Shown here in pieces: positions 34,810-46,285 of a stretch of DNA of 64,000 nt. Position numbers and translations under genes: made by a program. The notes under the pieces are model-generated. The model searched no databases. It saw nothing but the letters and a program-made list of their open reading frames with translations, and was not told where the DNA came from. The number at the start of each line of letters is the position of its first letter. Positions within the stretch are counted from its first letter, which is position 1. Source of the DNA: Tuctoria greenei (taxonomy: Eukaryota > Streptophyta > Magnoliopsida > Poales > Poaceae); contig JAYESD010000001.1 in assembly GCA_036927565.1 (NCBI GenBank), forward strand, positions 72,807,751 through 72,871,750. Direction: 5' to 3'.

Positions 34810-35774
34810 GATGAATGCATTGGCAACATTATTTAAAATCCGAAGATTGGCTTATTCACATAAAAAGTTTTGAAACCAATTTCTCCCCCTTTTTGAAAAT
34901 CAAATGAGATAGAAATAAATTTCTCCACCAATACATATTTCTCCCCCTTGCATACTTCTCCCTCTTTGACAATGTATTCAGCAAGGTACAAAAGAAAAAC
35001 TTTAATTTGTTATGAGCACATTATAACATATACAAATAAAAAAGCTCATCCAAGTCATGATATCAGTAACTTACACTATTACAACAATGAGATAAATAAA
35101 GTAGTGTAAGCCATGCTAGGGAACCAATGTAATTTTCAATTTTGGCAAGTCATGATCTCGCAAACTTAACTATTTCAAAACTTGGAAGCATGACACTTGG
35201 TGCTGCATTTTATTATTTTTCAAAGCACAAATTTAGATCATATGATATTTGCAAGAGATTATATGCGCATCTTCCTCATTCTAACCAACCAAGCCAAGCC
35301 TATGTCATTTGTCAATCAGAAGCTTAAGGACATGGTTTTAGTCATACACAACTTCTTCCAAGTTCATATCAATGTGCAATGATAAGCCATCTCAGAAGAA
35401 GAAGTGCGATGCATGCATATTCTATTGATCTTTTCTCAATTTATATTTGTTCATAAAACTTAACATGTGAGTTGATTACTTGATTAGTTAATTATGATTA
35501 AAAGCACTTGTGATCATGCAACAAGTTCAAAACAGCAAGAAAGTTCAATCATGACCAGATTTAGTGTACATAATTATTCCAATTACTAGTCATAGCAAAA
35601 ACTACAAAATGTATAACATGAGTAATGTAGTAAGAACATTCAACACGTAAAAGGAATCACAAAGTCATATATGTATGAAATGCATTGCTCATATTATTTT
35701 AAGTTCAGATTGACACATAGACTTCCCAGGTTTCAAAACTCCCCCTCAATTTAAGCCATGAGGATGCATAACCC

Positions 35775-36428
35775 CTATTTTACTACGAATGTAACAAAAA
35801 CGAGTGAAATCCAAAGGTTCTGTAAAATGTCAGCCAACTGTTGTTTGGTATCTACATGATGAAGCACAATGTTTCCTTTTTCAACATTATCGCGGACAAA
35901 GTGATACCTAATATCAATGTGCTTAGTTCTAGAATGTTGCACGGGGTTTTTAGAAATGCAAATGGCACTAGTTTTATCACAAAACATTAGAACACTATCT
36001 AGATCAAACCCATAGTCCTTAAGTGTTTGAACAATCCAAAGAATTTGTGAGCAAGCACGAGCTGCAGCTACATATTCAAATTCGGCTGTGGATTGTGCAA
36101 CTGAGTTTTGTTTTCTAGAGGACCAAGAAACAAGTGAATTACCAAGAAAATGACAAGCACAGGGAGTACTTTTCCTATCAATCCTACAACCCCCAAAATT
36201 AGCATCCGAAAAAGCTTTCAAAGTAACAGTTGAGGAAGAAGGAAGAAAACTGCCAGATTCTTGAGTTCCATGTAAGTACCTGAGAATCCTTTTGATGGCT
36301 TGACGATGTGAAGTACGTGGGGAAGCTTGAAACCATGCACAAAGACATACGCTAAATTGTATGTCCGGTCTTGATGCCATGAGGTACAAAAGTGATCCGA
36401 TCATGCTTCTATATTCTTTTTGATCCAT
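35775..36428 (-). pseudogene. RT C-terminus and RNase H of E5
   Basis: The 217-residue frame begins in the RT thumb ([19 protein letters not shown]) and contains the copia RNase H. Landmarks are LKAFSDANFGGCRIDRKS, where the second Asp of the usual SDAD is Asn, GNSLVSWSSRKQNSVAQSTAEFEYVAA with the catalytic Glu, FCDKTSAICISKNPV, and KHIDIRYHFVRD. The C-terminal tail after QLADIL is frameshifted. The E7 copy reads SDAD at the same place. Confidence 0.85.
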
Positions 36429-37310
36429 GGGTGCACCATCTTCGTCAAGTTCAAGTGTTCATGTTGTTCCCATTGGTGTACGAAGAGGCTTTCTTTTGTC
36501 CCTGTTGAAGTGCTTGAGAAGGTCCATTGTATACTTCATTTGATGCACAAAGGTACCTTCCTAGGTTTGCTTGATTTGCAGCCCCAAAAAGTATGTGAGT
36601 TCACCCATCATACTCATTTCAAATTCTAAACTCATAATCGCTGAAAACTTGGACACAACATCATGAGAAGCACAACCAAGGATAATATCATCCACATAAA
36701 ATTGAAAGAATATTGAGTCATTGCCATGCATATGCACAAAAAGAGTTTTATCAACCTTGCCCATGGTAAACCACTTTTCAAGTAAGAATGTTTTTAACCT
36801 ATCATACCATGCTCTAGGAGCTTGTTTTAGACCATACATGGCTTTAGTCTGTTTGAAAACATGATTAGGAAAACCTGGATTTTCAAAACCAGGTGGTTGT
36901 TTAACATAAAGCTCCTCATCTATGTAGCCATTAAGAAAAGCACTTTTTGCATCCATTTGATATAACTTGAAACCTTTAGTTGCAGCAAGAGCTAACAAAA
37001 TTCTTATGGCTTCTAATCTAGCAACAGAAGCAAAAGTTTCATTAAAATCTAGACCTCAAATTTATGTAAAACCTTGAGCAACCAATCTAGCCTTATTTCT
37101 AATCACAACCCCATCCTCACTTTGTTTATTTTTAAATACCAATTTAGTTCCAATTAAAGTGTGACCTTGAGGTGGAGGTACACGTTTCGGAACATTATTT
37201 CTTTCAAAATTTTCTAACTCTTCTTGCATGGCAATAATCCAAGATTCATTAGTGAGTGCGTGTGATATATCTTTGGGTTCAAAAGAAGCAACAAAAGCAG
37301 AATGAACATG
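36429..37310 (-). pseudogene. reverse transcriptase of E5
   Basis: On the minus strand, the N-terminal part near 37250-37030 reads QEELENFERNNVP and KARLVAQGFT in decayed frames. The open part 36998-36561 has [43 protein letters not shown] and the active site FYVDDIILG. These are textbook RVT_2 (copia) motifs. A stop near 36560 separates the thumb. Confidence 0.87.
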
Positions 37311-37319
37311 AGAGTTTGG

Positions 37320-38600
37320 ATTGGAAAACCTGGACTGTGTGACTCATTCGTGCAAGCTTCCAATCATTTGTTGCGGGGGATGGTTCTTGTAAACCCGTAG
37401 GGGAACAAATGTCTCACAAGCTTCTTCTTCCTCAGGTTCATCGCAGATTGATGAGCTTGTGGCTTGTGGACGATCAGAACCAGCAGAAATGGTAGTCGGA
37501 GCTTGTTCAAAGTTCAGAGCTGGACACGTGTCAGCTTTGGAACTATCAGGCAATATCACTGGTTCTTCTTCTTCTTCGAAAATACCCTCCCCCTAAGGAT
37601 ATGGATCCGAACCTGCAATGTTTGAGCTAGTACCTAGGCTAGCTTCATCAAAAGTCACCTCACAAGTCTCCACTATTTTTTTGTTGTCAAGTAAAAGCAC
37701 ACAATAGCCTCTAGTATGAGATGGATATCCAAGATACATGCCATCAATGGATTTAGGTTCAAATTTATCAAGATTACCTCTTAACAAAGCATTTGCAACC
37801 AAAGACCCGAAAGTGTGTGACACTAGGCCTATGTCCAAACCGAAGCTCATATGGTGATTTACCAAGCATAGCACGCAAGAAAACAAGATTTGAGACATAA
37901 CAAGCAGTTGCAATTGCCTCAGCCCAAAATTTTCTAGGAGTTTGATATTCATCAAGCATAGTCCTATCCATCTCAACAAAGGTTCTGTTCTTTCTTTCTA
38001 CAACACCATTTTGTCGAGGTACATATGGTGAATAAAATTGATGATCTATTCAATTTTCAGCGCAAAAGTGATCAAAAGATTTATTTTTAAATTCAGTTCA
38101 GTTATCACTTCTATTGCTTTTAATGATCCTGGATGATCAATTAATAGTCTATGAAATAAAGTTCTAAAGTGACTAAAAGCTTCATTTTTAGATGCCATAA
38201 AGTGAACCCAAGAGTATCTAGAATAATCATGAACAATCATAAGAAAATACCATTTACCTCTGAAGGATTGAACACATGGAGGTCCTACGGTGTCAAGGTG
38301 CAAAAGTTGACACGGTTCAGTTGTCATGATCATTATGAGAGGAGTATGTGAACCTGTAACCATCTTAACATGTATACAAGAAGACCACACAATTTCCTTG
38401 TCTCCTTTAAGCATAGGCAGCCCACCTATGTGATCAAGAGCACTAACACGCGTTAGATGATCAAAGCCTACGTGACCAAGTCTACGATGCGAAAAATATA
38501 AGTCCTTTGAATCATTAGCAACTAGACACCTATGCTTAGAAGAAGACATATCAAAATCATCTTTAAAAACTCTTCCAAATCGAGACATGTTAGAAATAAG
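37320..38600 (-). pseudogene. integrase of E5
   Basis: On the minus strand the zinc-binding segment is HRRLGHVGFDHL. The core begins at LHLDTVGPPCVQSFRGKWYFL with the first catalytic Asp and continues to VHDYSRYSWVHF. The second catalytic region, normally SDNGTEF, is mutated (about 38090). The segment with PYVPRQNGVVERKNRT follows in another frame, then MDRTMLDEYQTPRKFWAEAIATACYVSN (37971 down) and a tail rich in acidic and Ser/Pro residues to 37344. Several frameshifts are present. Confidence 0.85.
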
Positions 38601-38903
38601 CTCACTATTTGAATTTACAACTTTGCAGCAATTTTTAGTGAAAATAATTTCCAGATTTTCATCTAGCAGTTGTGAAACAGAAAGCAAGTTGTATTTAAAA
38701 TTTTTAGCAACTGACACATCCTTCAAAGTGTTGTGATTATTTTCTCTAACTGAACCCTTAGCAATTATAGGAGTTAAAGAATTATTGGCAAAAGTAACAT
38801 TCTCTACATGTGACACAAAAGAGAGGGAGGAGAACCATTCTTTATTAACGGTCATGTGGCGTGAGCAACATGAATCCACAATCCAAATGTTCTCCTTCCC
38901 CAA
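38600..38903 (-). pseudogene. protease of E5 with altered active site
   Basis: The frame starts MGKENIWIVDSCCSRHMTVNKEW. In the E7 copy the same place reads WIVDSGCSRHMTG, so the catalytic DSG has become DSC here, which should abolish aspartic protease activity. The frame then runs into FANNSLTPIIAKGSV and NFKYNLLSVSQLLDENLEI, typical of the protease/gag-pre-integrase part. Confidence 0.8.
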
Positions 38904-39080
38904 GCGTGTAACCTACATATAAGAACAATACATCAATGACTCAATACCGGGGTTAGTCAAAAGGCATTTAGGAATCCAGTATTGAGTCATACGATGTGCA
39001 GCAGGAAAAACACGCAAAAGTTGTGATAAAACAACAAGTTCGTGAGTCAATGATTGAGGTTTTCTGTTCTTAACTACTGA

Positions 39081-40456
39081 TTAAAAAGGTGTTTCACATT
39101 TAGAACGGAAACCAGTAGCTATGGAGGTGAAAGCAGCAGTTCCGAAGGAAAAAGCTAAAGCTCCAGATGCAAAAACTGATGTTCCAAAGGGAACAACAGA
39201 AGGTCCGGGAGCTCTCGGAGCTATCAGAACTACCGGAACTGCCTTTGCAGATCTCTTACCAGAAGATCCAAAAGCTACTTTTTCAAATTTTTGACTCATT
39301 AATGTAGGTTGCATGTTTCTAATTTTAGGTTTAGTATGAAAGTTATGAGATCTAGCAGACATTTTACTCTTTTTAATTTATTTAGCTGGTCTATAACAGA
39401 AATCTACGACATGACCGTCTTTATCACAGTAAGTTCAATTAAATTTAAATTTTGTAATCAGGTCTAGATGAGCATCCAATGTTAGAAATAGAATAGAAAG
39501 CACTCCTACAGATTTAAAAATCACATCCTTTTGTTTAGGGATAGTTTTGATTAAACCTTTTCCAAATGATATTACAATGATAGGTGGATGTGTTTTAGAA
39601 TAAGCATGGGAATAAAAACCAAAACCAATTTTATCATTTCAAGATTTGGATGATTCCAGTAGCAAGTTTAGATTTTTGTTCCCAATACAAAACAGCTCTA
39701 GTGTCCTATTCATGTCATCAAGTTTCTTAGACAATTCTAGGCAGTTTTCACATGAAGTTTTCCTTTTAATTTGCAATTAGAACAATATTTAACTTCATGA
39801 GCGTGTAAAGCATTGTTCAATATTGAAATTTCATTCATAGCATCTTTTAGATCCTTTTCAAGATCATTACAGGTAGAACAATGCAAATCAATTGTAGAAC
39901 AAGAAGCATCTTTTAAGTTTCTGTCATTAAGTGCAGCAAGCTTTTTGTTATTTTCAATTTCTAACTCAAGTTTATCAAGAGTGGAGGAGTGTGCACTTCC
40001 TGTGAAGGACAATTGTTAATATATTAAATCGCATGAGGAACAAGAATCGTCACTAGGAATTATGGTTTTCAAACGAATAATTTTATATTCTAGTGAATCA
40101 ATTTTAATAGCATTGTCCCTAAGCCTTTTGTCCTTTTTCTTAGCAATAACAGTTGCACGGGAAACAGCATCACACATTTCATCACAAGTAGGACATACCT
40201 ATTCGTTGTCACTATTGTGTTTTGCATCCTCCATACTTGATCTTGATTTGCCCGCCATGAAACACAAGTTTGCCAGATCTTCTTCATCTTCATCACTTCC
40301 AATGTCTACATCACTCGAGCCAAGTTCTTGGAGTGCGGTGACGAAATTGTTTATTAGTTTGCATCTTGTGAAACCCTTCTTTTTTTTATTGATGTTGCCA
40401 GAATGGGACTTGACTTTATTATGCTTTTCATCACGGGTTAAGGACCAGAAAGGTTA
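39081..40456 (-). pseudogene. gag: C-terminal gag of E5, up to the E6 insertion
   Basis: On the minus strand, from 40456 the frame gives DEKHNKVKSHSGN and then ALQELGSSDVDIGSDEDEEDLANLCFMAG, coiled-coil stretches (LDKLELEIENNKKLAALNDRN) and the Cys-rich KYCSNCKLKGKLHVK. A second zinc-knuckle region around 39380-39420 is decayed. The E7 copy at 59650-60836 has the same order and is better preserved. Stops occur at ~40380, ~40200, ~40020 and after. Confidence 0.82.
40454..40456. repeat. left target-site duplication of E6
   Basis: TTA directly precedes CACTACAAGG and equals 55511-55513. Confidence 0.85.
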
Positions 40457-40481
40457 CACTACAAGGATTTCGACCTATTGC
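40457..40481 (+). repeat. left terminal inverted repeat of E6
   Basis: CACTACAAGGATTTCGACCT followed by ATTGC pairs with the right terminus. The first 14 bases match with one change, and the similarity extends with mismatches through TATTGC. Confidence 0.88.
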
Positions 40482-40519
40482 AACGATTGTACTGCAATGA
40501 ATACTAAATCGTTGCAGTA

Positions 40520-40975
40520 AGCTTGGATTTTTGCCACGATTCACTAGTTCATGGCACTGGGATCTATCGCCACAGAACACAATCGTTGCATTAGGATCTG
40601 TTGCCATGAATCACTAGTTCGTGGCGTCAGGATGCTAATGCAACAGACCACAATCGTTGCATTAGGATCTGTTGCCACGAATCACTAGTTCGTGGCATCA
40701 GGATGCTAATGCCACGCAACACAGTCGTTGCATTAGGATCTGTTGCCACAAATTGCTGGTTCGTGGTGTTACAGGATCTATCGCCACGGACCACAATCGT
40801 TGCATTAGGATCTGTTGCCACGAATTACTGGTTCGTGGCATTACAGTATCTATCGCCACGAACCACAATCGTTGCATTAGGTTCTGTTGCCATGAATTAC
40901 TGGTTCATGGCGTTACAGCTTTATTGCCACGGAACACAATCATTGCATTAGTATCTGTTGCCATGAATTACTTGA
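40520..40975 (+). repeat. left subterminal tandem repeats of E6 (~71 bp unit)
   Basis: GTTGCATTAGGATCTGTTGC recurs at about 40585, 40655, 40727, 40799, 40871 and 40942, a 70-72 bp period. Each unit includes the small inverted repeat CACGAATTACTGGTTCGTGG. Such arrays are the binding region for TNPA-type proteins in CACTA elements. Confidence 0.88.
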
Positions 40976-41132
40976 TTTATAGACCGCTTTGCAGGACCTG
41001 CTGCGGGTGATCTCCTGGCAACTCCACTGGTTTGGGGACAAGGAGGGTTTGGCGATCGGAAAATTCGAACTAATTCTGCACAAGTAGTACATCCATGAAC
41101 AAGAACACCAAGTACATTTAACTTAAAAACAT

Positions 41133-41219
41133 TACTCCCTCCGTCCCAAAATACCTGCCCCTTTCGATGGAGGGAGTATCTCCGTCCCAAAATACTTGTC
41201 GCTTTGGATGGAGGGAGTA
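41133..41219. mobile_element. Stowaway-type MITE ends, two head-to-tail
   Basis: CTCCCTCCGTCCCAAAATAC begins at 41135 after a TA and is closed by GGAGGGAG-TA at 41169-41178. A second such unit follows directly and ends GGAGGGAGTA at 41219. The motif and TA targets are those of grass Stowaway (Tc1/mariner) MITEs; only ~40 bp of each remains. Confidence 0.65.
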
Positions 41220-41339
41220 TATTACAAACACAAGAAAATATAAACTACAACTAAAACCATGAAACGGAAAACTACAACTAAAAACATGAAACAAAAAACT
41301 ACAACTAAAAACATGAAAAGAAAACACCTAAATACTACT

Positions 41340-41749
41340 CTACTCAACCTCCACCTCCTCCTCCTCGGGTGGGTCCTCGGGCTCCTGCCCCTCCTCTAGC
41401 GCCTCGGGCTCCGGCGACGGAAGTTGACCCAGTCTTAAGGCCACCGCCACGATGAGGTTGCGACGACCCGCGATGCCGAGCTCGGCCTTCATCGTCTCCC
41501 AGAGGGAGTCGTGATGAGAGGCCACGTGCAAGAGGCCGAAGACGTAGTGGCCCGTGGTGTCCATTCCAGTACTTTGTGGAAGGGTACCGAGCCCAAGGCG
41601 TTCTATGGTGTGAGATGTTCTCGGGCCATGTTGAATAGGAGGGTATCCTTCACGCGCGGCGGCGAGGGGGGGTCCAGCCGCGGCTGCTTACCGGCGGCCG
41701 GGTCACTCGGCGGGCTCAGTGGCGGAGGGTTGCTTGAGCTTGAAAGCAT
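41340..41749 (-). pseudogene. acidic-tail gene family, copy 1 (frameshifted)
   Basis: On the minus strand the frame starts at an ATG at 41749 (MLSSSSNPPPLSPPSD) and runs to LLFNMAREHL. It then needs a one-base shift near 41625 to continue as RLGLGTLPQSTGMDTTGHYV, GLLHVASHHDSLWETMKAELGIAG and an acidic end (PEDPPEEEEVEVE) before TAG. The core aligns with copies 2 and 3 over RRLGLG, SMD-x-A-x-HY, GL-x-x-VA and HE-x-I-x-E-x-x-GV. A GTATAAG box lies ~100 bp upstream (about 41845). The bases after the stop, AGTAGTATTTAGG, match those after the other copies. I do not recognise the family. Confidence 0.7.
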
Positions 41750-42248
41750 TTGTTGTATACTAGCCACGGCTAGGTTTTTTGGGGAGAAGAGAGGATGTTG
41801 GAACGATTGTGCGAAAGAGACGATGGCGCGGGTGACCATCTTATACTCTCTCTGTCCCATGTGAACTCTATTTTTAGGATTCAAACCGCACATTAGTCAA
41901 CACATAAAATTATCCTAACACCCTTCATCAATACATATCCTCCCACTTTCCATTCAATGCCAGCAAGTTGCTACGGCAACAAAGGACAATAGCTGAAAAT
42001 GTGCATAGCACACAGCTGACATGACCATACAGTGAAAGTAAAGTTGAGCTGGGACAAAAAAAAATTGGCTGGAAATAACTGCCCACACACCACCATCCCT
42101 CTTCTCCGCGTGTACTAAAAATCACCGGGCGTCTCATCGTCTTCTCCGCGCGTACTAATAAAGAGTAGTAAGACGGCACACCATCCTCTTCTCCGTGCGT
42201 ACTTTTCCTCTTTGTCGCGCGCGCCCTCATTGGTTCCCTTCAAAGCCC

Positions 42249-42794
42249 ATGGATTTCCCCTTGCCGCACGATATTGCGGTCCTGATCACGGGGTGGGTCG
42301 CCGCAACCTCCACCCAGCCCATGGACGACCTCTCTAGTGTGCGCGCCACCTGCAAGGCCATGCACGCGGCGTGCCGTGATCCCGCCGTGGGCAGGCGTGT
42401 GGCGCTGGAGCGAGAGAGCAGCTGGGAGTGGTTCCAACGGCACGGGAACGGGAGCTACGACTCCCTCGTGGAGCGCCTTGCCAATGTGGGCAACCCTCAT
42501 GCATACTACGTCACCGGGTTCGATCTCGTCTTCAACCACGGTCGCGCGCAGGCGCAGCAGGGCACCCAGTTCCTTGCCCGGGCGGCCGCGAACGGCCACA
42601 AGGTGGCGGCCTACAACGTCGCCATGCTCCGCTACGGCGCCGACCGCGGGGACCGCGATGCCCTCGAGTATATCCGGCAGGTCGAAGGCGAGGCCCACGT
42701 CGGCGACAATGCGGTCGGGTCCATCGCGATGAAGAGGACAAACATGGAGTGCTGTCGGTGTCGGAATCAAGCTATGCAGAGGATAACCAAGTAG
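42249..42794 (+). pseudogene. captured F-box protein fragment
   Basis: The frame starts MDFPLPHDIAVLITGWVAAT and has the F-box-like DDLSSVRATCKAMHAACRDPAVGRRVALE. It is followed by Sel1-like repeats (GNPHAYYVTGFDLVF, AAANGHKVAAYNVAMLRYGAD, ALEYIRQVEGE), the arrangement of a large grass family of F-box proteins that act as substrate adaptors of SCF ubiquitin ligases. Members, from memory, run to ~280 residues. Here similarity ends at MECCRCR (about 42764), after which the frame runs into antisense sequence of a neighbouring fragment and stops. There is no intron. GC content is high, unlike the flanking DNA. Confidence 0.7.
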
Positions 42795-43211
42795 CAAAAT
42801 CCAACACCTTCTAGTAAACTGAGCACGACGCATATTAAGACTTGCCTCACCATGTTTTTCAAATCTGAACTCCCGATTCCCGACCACGTGGGGATTTGCT
42901 AGGACCAAAGCATCTCTCTCCAGTTTATTTCTTAACTTGTAGTACATGCCAATCCCATGGGGATGTGCACTGTAAGTAACTACATGCACTCTTGCCTGAT
43001 CTTGGATGTACACTGCTATCTGGTCCATAAATTCATTACGCTGGGCAGGAGTTAGTACCTCATTTGTGACCGCAACCGCATATTCCTCATTTTTCTTCGC
43101 GATTTCACCAGATATGTGGCACACACTTCTGGTCCTTCTCATAGGACCACCATCTTCTGGGATCACCAGCCGCGGACAAAACCGACGGGGATCGATGGAG
43201 AAGTTTGCCAT
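42770..43211 (-). pseudogene. fragment of a grass-expanded uncharacterised protein family
   Basis: The minus-strand frame from an internal Met at 43211 reads MANFSIDPRRFCPRL, GGPMRRTRSVCHISGE, NEEYAVAVTNEVL, VVTYSAHPHGIGMYY and FRRAQ-like RRAQFTRRCWILLLGYPL. From memory this pattern (F-x-I-x-P, HPHGIG, RRA-x-F-x-x-x-CW-x-LLLG-x-P) is the N-terminal domain of transposon-associated proteins common in grasses. The open frame continues to 42240 only because it crosses the antisense strand of the F-box fragment. It is a truncated, probably captured piece. Confidence 0.5.
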
Positions 43212-43810
43212 TAATGAGCGACGAGCAGCGAAGATACAAATCTGCTTGAGAGAAACAAAGGGTGTACTACCAGTATTTGGAGGTTGCAGTTTCTTGGGAG
43301 TCTCCAAAGTATTCCTATATTATAAAGCGAAACAACATGGAACCACCGCACATCCCCTGCAGTACTGCAGGTGCAGTAGCAGGGGCTGACATGTGGGTCC
43401 TATGGACATTGTAATGATGACACCGCGTATAGGGGTAACTTCCAGCCTGTTCCAGTCCGTGCAATAATAACATCGCGAGTCTCGCGACTGTTCAGATTTT
43501 TGCAGGAAAACAACATGACAAAACATGAAAAGAAAAAATATCAAAAATAACAAGAGAAACACAACATCACGACTGGAGATGTTTTCCGATTCATGCACGA
43601 AGTGGGCTAAAGGTTAAAACTTGGCACCGTTAAAGGAGATGTTTTTCAATAAAAAGGAGAATTTTTTGATAATACATCAGACACATTGTTCATGAACATA
43701 AAAGACATATTACATTATCATACTACCAACACATATATTACAAACAAGAGTAAAGAAAACATGGACGAAAAACACGAAGAAACAAGAACAAAACTACTCC
43801 TAATCGTATT

Positions 43811-44377
43811 CTACTCGAAGGCCTCGTCCACCTCCGCCACCGCGCGCCCCGCGGCCGACGCATCCTCCGGCGGCTTCGCCTTCGCCTTCGAGGGCGGCGG
43901 TGACTCCTCTTCCGTCTCCACACCAAGCTTACAAGCGACGCTGTGCAGAATCTTCCAGCGGCCCTGTACCCCAGCAACCTCCGCGATCGTCTCGTGGAGG
44001 GCGTCGAGACGAGCGGCCACAAAGCTTAACCCGAACAAGTAGTAGTCGGCGGAGTCCATGCTGGGGAGCTGGGGAAGCCTCCCAAGACCCAGACGGCGAT
44101 AGTTGAGAGATGTTTTGTTAAATACATCCTGCGACATTGTGTCCAGCGCTCTTGCATGTTCGACGGTGGAGGACACCTCGTCTTTGACATCTTTAATTCG
44201 GCACGTTAATTCGTCGATGCGGGCGGTAAAGAGGCGGACAATCTCCTGTAACTAGTCGGGCTGAGGAGATGCGGGCGCTGCCATCAGGTCTACAGGCATT
44301 GCTGACAGCGATGGAAACGGAGAAGGAGGTTCGGAGGACGTCGATGGCCTAGAGTGCTTCGGCGTGGGGCTACCCAT
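43811..44377 (-). pseudogene. acidic-tail gene family, copy 2 (one premature stop)
   Basis: The minus-strand ATG at 44377 (MGSPTPKHSRPSTSSEPPSP) opens a frame of 188 codons with a single in-frame TAG at 44252-44254. Downstream come a helical segment (RIDELTCRIKDVKDEVSS), the core YRRLGLGRLPQLPSMDSADYY, GLSFVAARLDALHETIAEVAGVQG, KILHSVACKLG, and a short acidic/Lys/Pro tail. A TATA box lies ~120 bp upstream. Upstream sequence, 5'UTR and 3' flank are shared with copy 3 in inverse orientation, so the two form a large inverted duplication. No known domain is recognised. Confidence 0.75.
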
Positions 44378-44495
44378 TTGTGTGGTGACGAAGGTGCAGA
44401 GAAAGAGAAAAGAGGTGGTCGACGGTGGCGGGGGGAGAAGTTTGGAGGCTAGGATCTAAGCAGTGGTGCGGCGGAGAAGCAAGAGAATGGTGAGC

Positions 44496-44504
44496 CTTTA
44501 TAGC
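44496..44504 (-). promoter_or_regulatory. TATA box of copy 2
   Basis: On the minus strand the context is GACGACCCGCTATAAAGGCT, followed by CACCATTCTCTTGCTTCTCC. The same block, nearly unchanged, precedes copy 3 at 47541, so it is a conserved promoter. Confidence 0.7.
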
Positions 44505-44620
44505 GGGTCGTCGTTTAATAGCGGGCGTGTGGTGAGGGGTCCCCGTCTCCAGGCGTCGGTTTTTCACATGCGGTTTTTAACTTTATCTCAGGTGGGTTTT
44601 ACTTACCAACCACTTGATAA

Positions 44621-46285
44621 GATATTTAATCAAGAATATTCATCAAGAAGAAGTAAATATCTTCATAGGCGATTGGTACTCAATAACTGCCCGAGAAGAT
44701 GTTTATCTCAGTCGAGTATTACTTACCAACCGCCTGAGATAATGCTCGATACTATTCTTCAGTTTCCTTATCCCTTGCTTCTTTTTTATTTAGATTTTAA
44801 TATAAATAATCAAACATGTTTAGATTCTGCAAATTGTGTCCAAATTCGATGATTCTATCTTCTACATTTGTATAAAATTAACATCTACCACCTGAACAAA
44901 ATATTTTAAAACTTGTATAGCTGACATTGTAATGTTTTGGTAAATATCAAATTAATTTCTACTCACATATTATTCACAATTGTGTATCTCATAAAAAAAG
45001 ATCCTTCACTCAAATTTGTTTGTATGAACATATTTGTATCATTTATACATGTATGAATTTTGTTAATTTTTTTAAAAGCATTTCAACATGTCAAACTTCA
45101 AATTATCCGTCATTCTAACGAAATGCTCATATACATATGAGGCATTCATCAAATTATGAACACACATTGATTCAAAAAAATTTAAAAAAATCTAAAAAAA
45201 AATCATAGAGGTTGGTATGATGAGTAAAAATGTCCACTGAAAAAATATATGAAAAAGGCATTATATTCATCAAGATAGAAAAATGAAAAATAGCATTAGT
45301 TGTATGTTTTTTATGTTCTGACCAATTTCAAAAGATTTATAAAGTGAAATTTAATGGTAACCTTTACTTATCAATAATATTACAAGAAAGTGGAATTTTG
45401 CCTTTTTAAAAGACCCACATTTAATCAATAATATTAATCAAGAAGAAGTAAACATCTTCACATGCGGTTGGTACTTAATAACCGCCTGAAAAGATATTTA
45501 TCTCAGTCGGGTATTACTTACCAACCGCCAGAGATAATGTCCGATACTATTCTTCAGTTTTCTTATCCCTTGCTTCTTTTTTATTTAGATTCCAATATAA
45601 ATACTCAAACATGTTTAGATTCTGCAAATTGTGTCCAAATTCGATGATTGTTTCTTCTACATTTGTATAAAATTAACATCTACCACTTGAACAAAATATT
45701 TTAAAACTTGTATAGCTGACATTGTAATGTTTTGGTAAATATCAAATTAATTTCTACTCAAATATTATTCACATTTGTGTATCTCATAAAAAAAAGATCC
45801 TTCACACAAATTTGTTTGTGTGAACATATTTGTATCATTTATACATGTATGAATTTTGTTAAATTTTTTTAAAAGCATTCCAACATGTAAAACTTCAAAT
45901 TATCCATCATTCTAACTAAATGCTCATATACATATGAGGCATTCATCAAATTATGAATACACATTGATTCAAAAAATTTAAAAAAATCTGAAAAAATTCA
46001 TAGAAGTTGGTATGATGAGTAAAAATGTTCACTGAAAAAATAAATGAAAAAGGAATTATATTCATCAAGATAGAAAAATGAAAAATAGCATTTGTTGTAT
46101 GTTTTTTATGTTCTGACCAATTTCAAAAGATTTATGAAGTGAAATTTAATGGTAACCTTTACTTATCAATAATATTACAAGAAAGTGGAATTTTGCCTTT
46201 TTAAAGGAACCACATTTAATCAAGAATATTAATCAAGAAGAAGTAAATATCTTCACAGGCGGTTGGTACTTAATAACCACCGGTG
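44621..46285 (+). repeat. ~796 bp tandem duplication with hairpin-forming segments
   Basis: TATTTAATCAAGAATATTCA at 44621 recurs at 45418 and 46213, giving two full units of ~796 bp and the first ~73 bp of a third. Within each unit lie hairpins such as TATCTCAG...CTGAGATA (44704-44741, 45499-45536) and GGCGGTTGGTACTTAATAACCGCC-type segments. The rest of each unit is AT-rich. No gene is seen in it. Confidence 0.88.

Noticed and set aside
40520..40975. Regularly spaced repeats that might suggest a CRISPR-like array
   Set aside because: Spacer and repeat are not distinguishable, the whole 71 bp unit is repeated, and the region lies at the end of a CACTA transposon in a plant genome.
42240..43307. 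A 355-codon open frame on the minus strand that looks like a complete gene
   Set aside because: Only its first ~145 codons after the internal Met resemble a protein family; the rest is the antisense of the F-box fragment, recognisable by codon-biased GC3 on the other strand. It is a chimera, annotated as two fragments.
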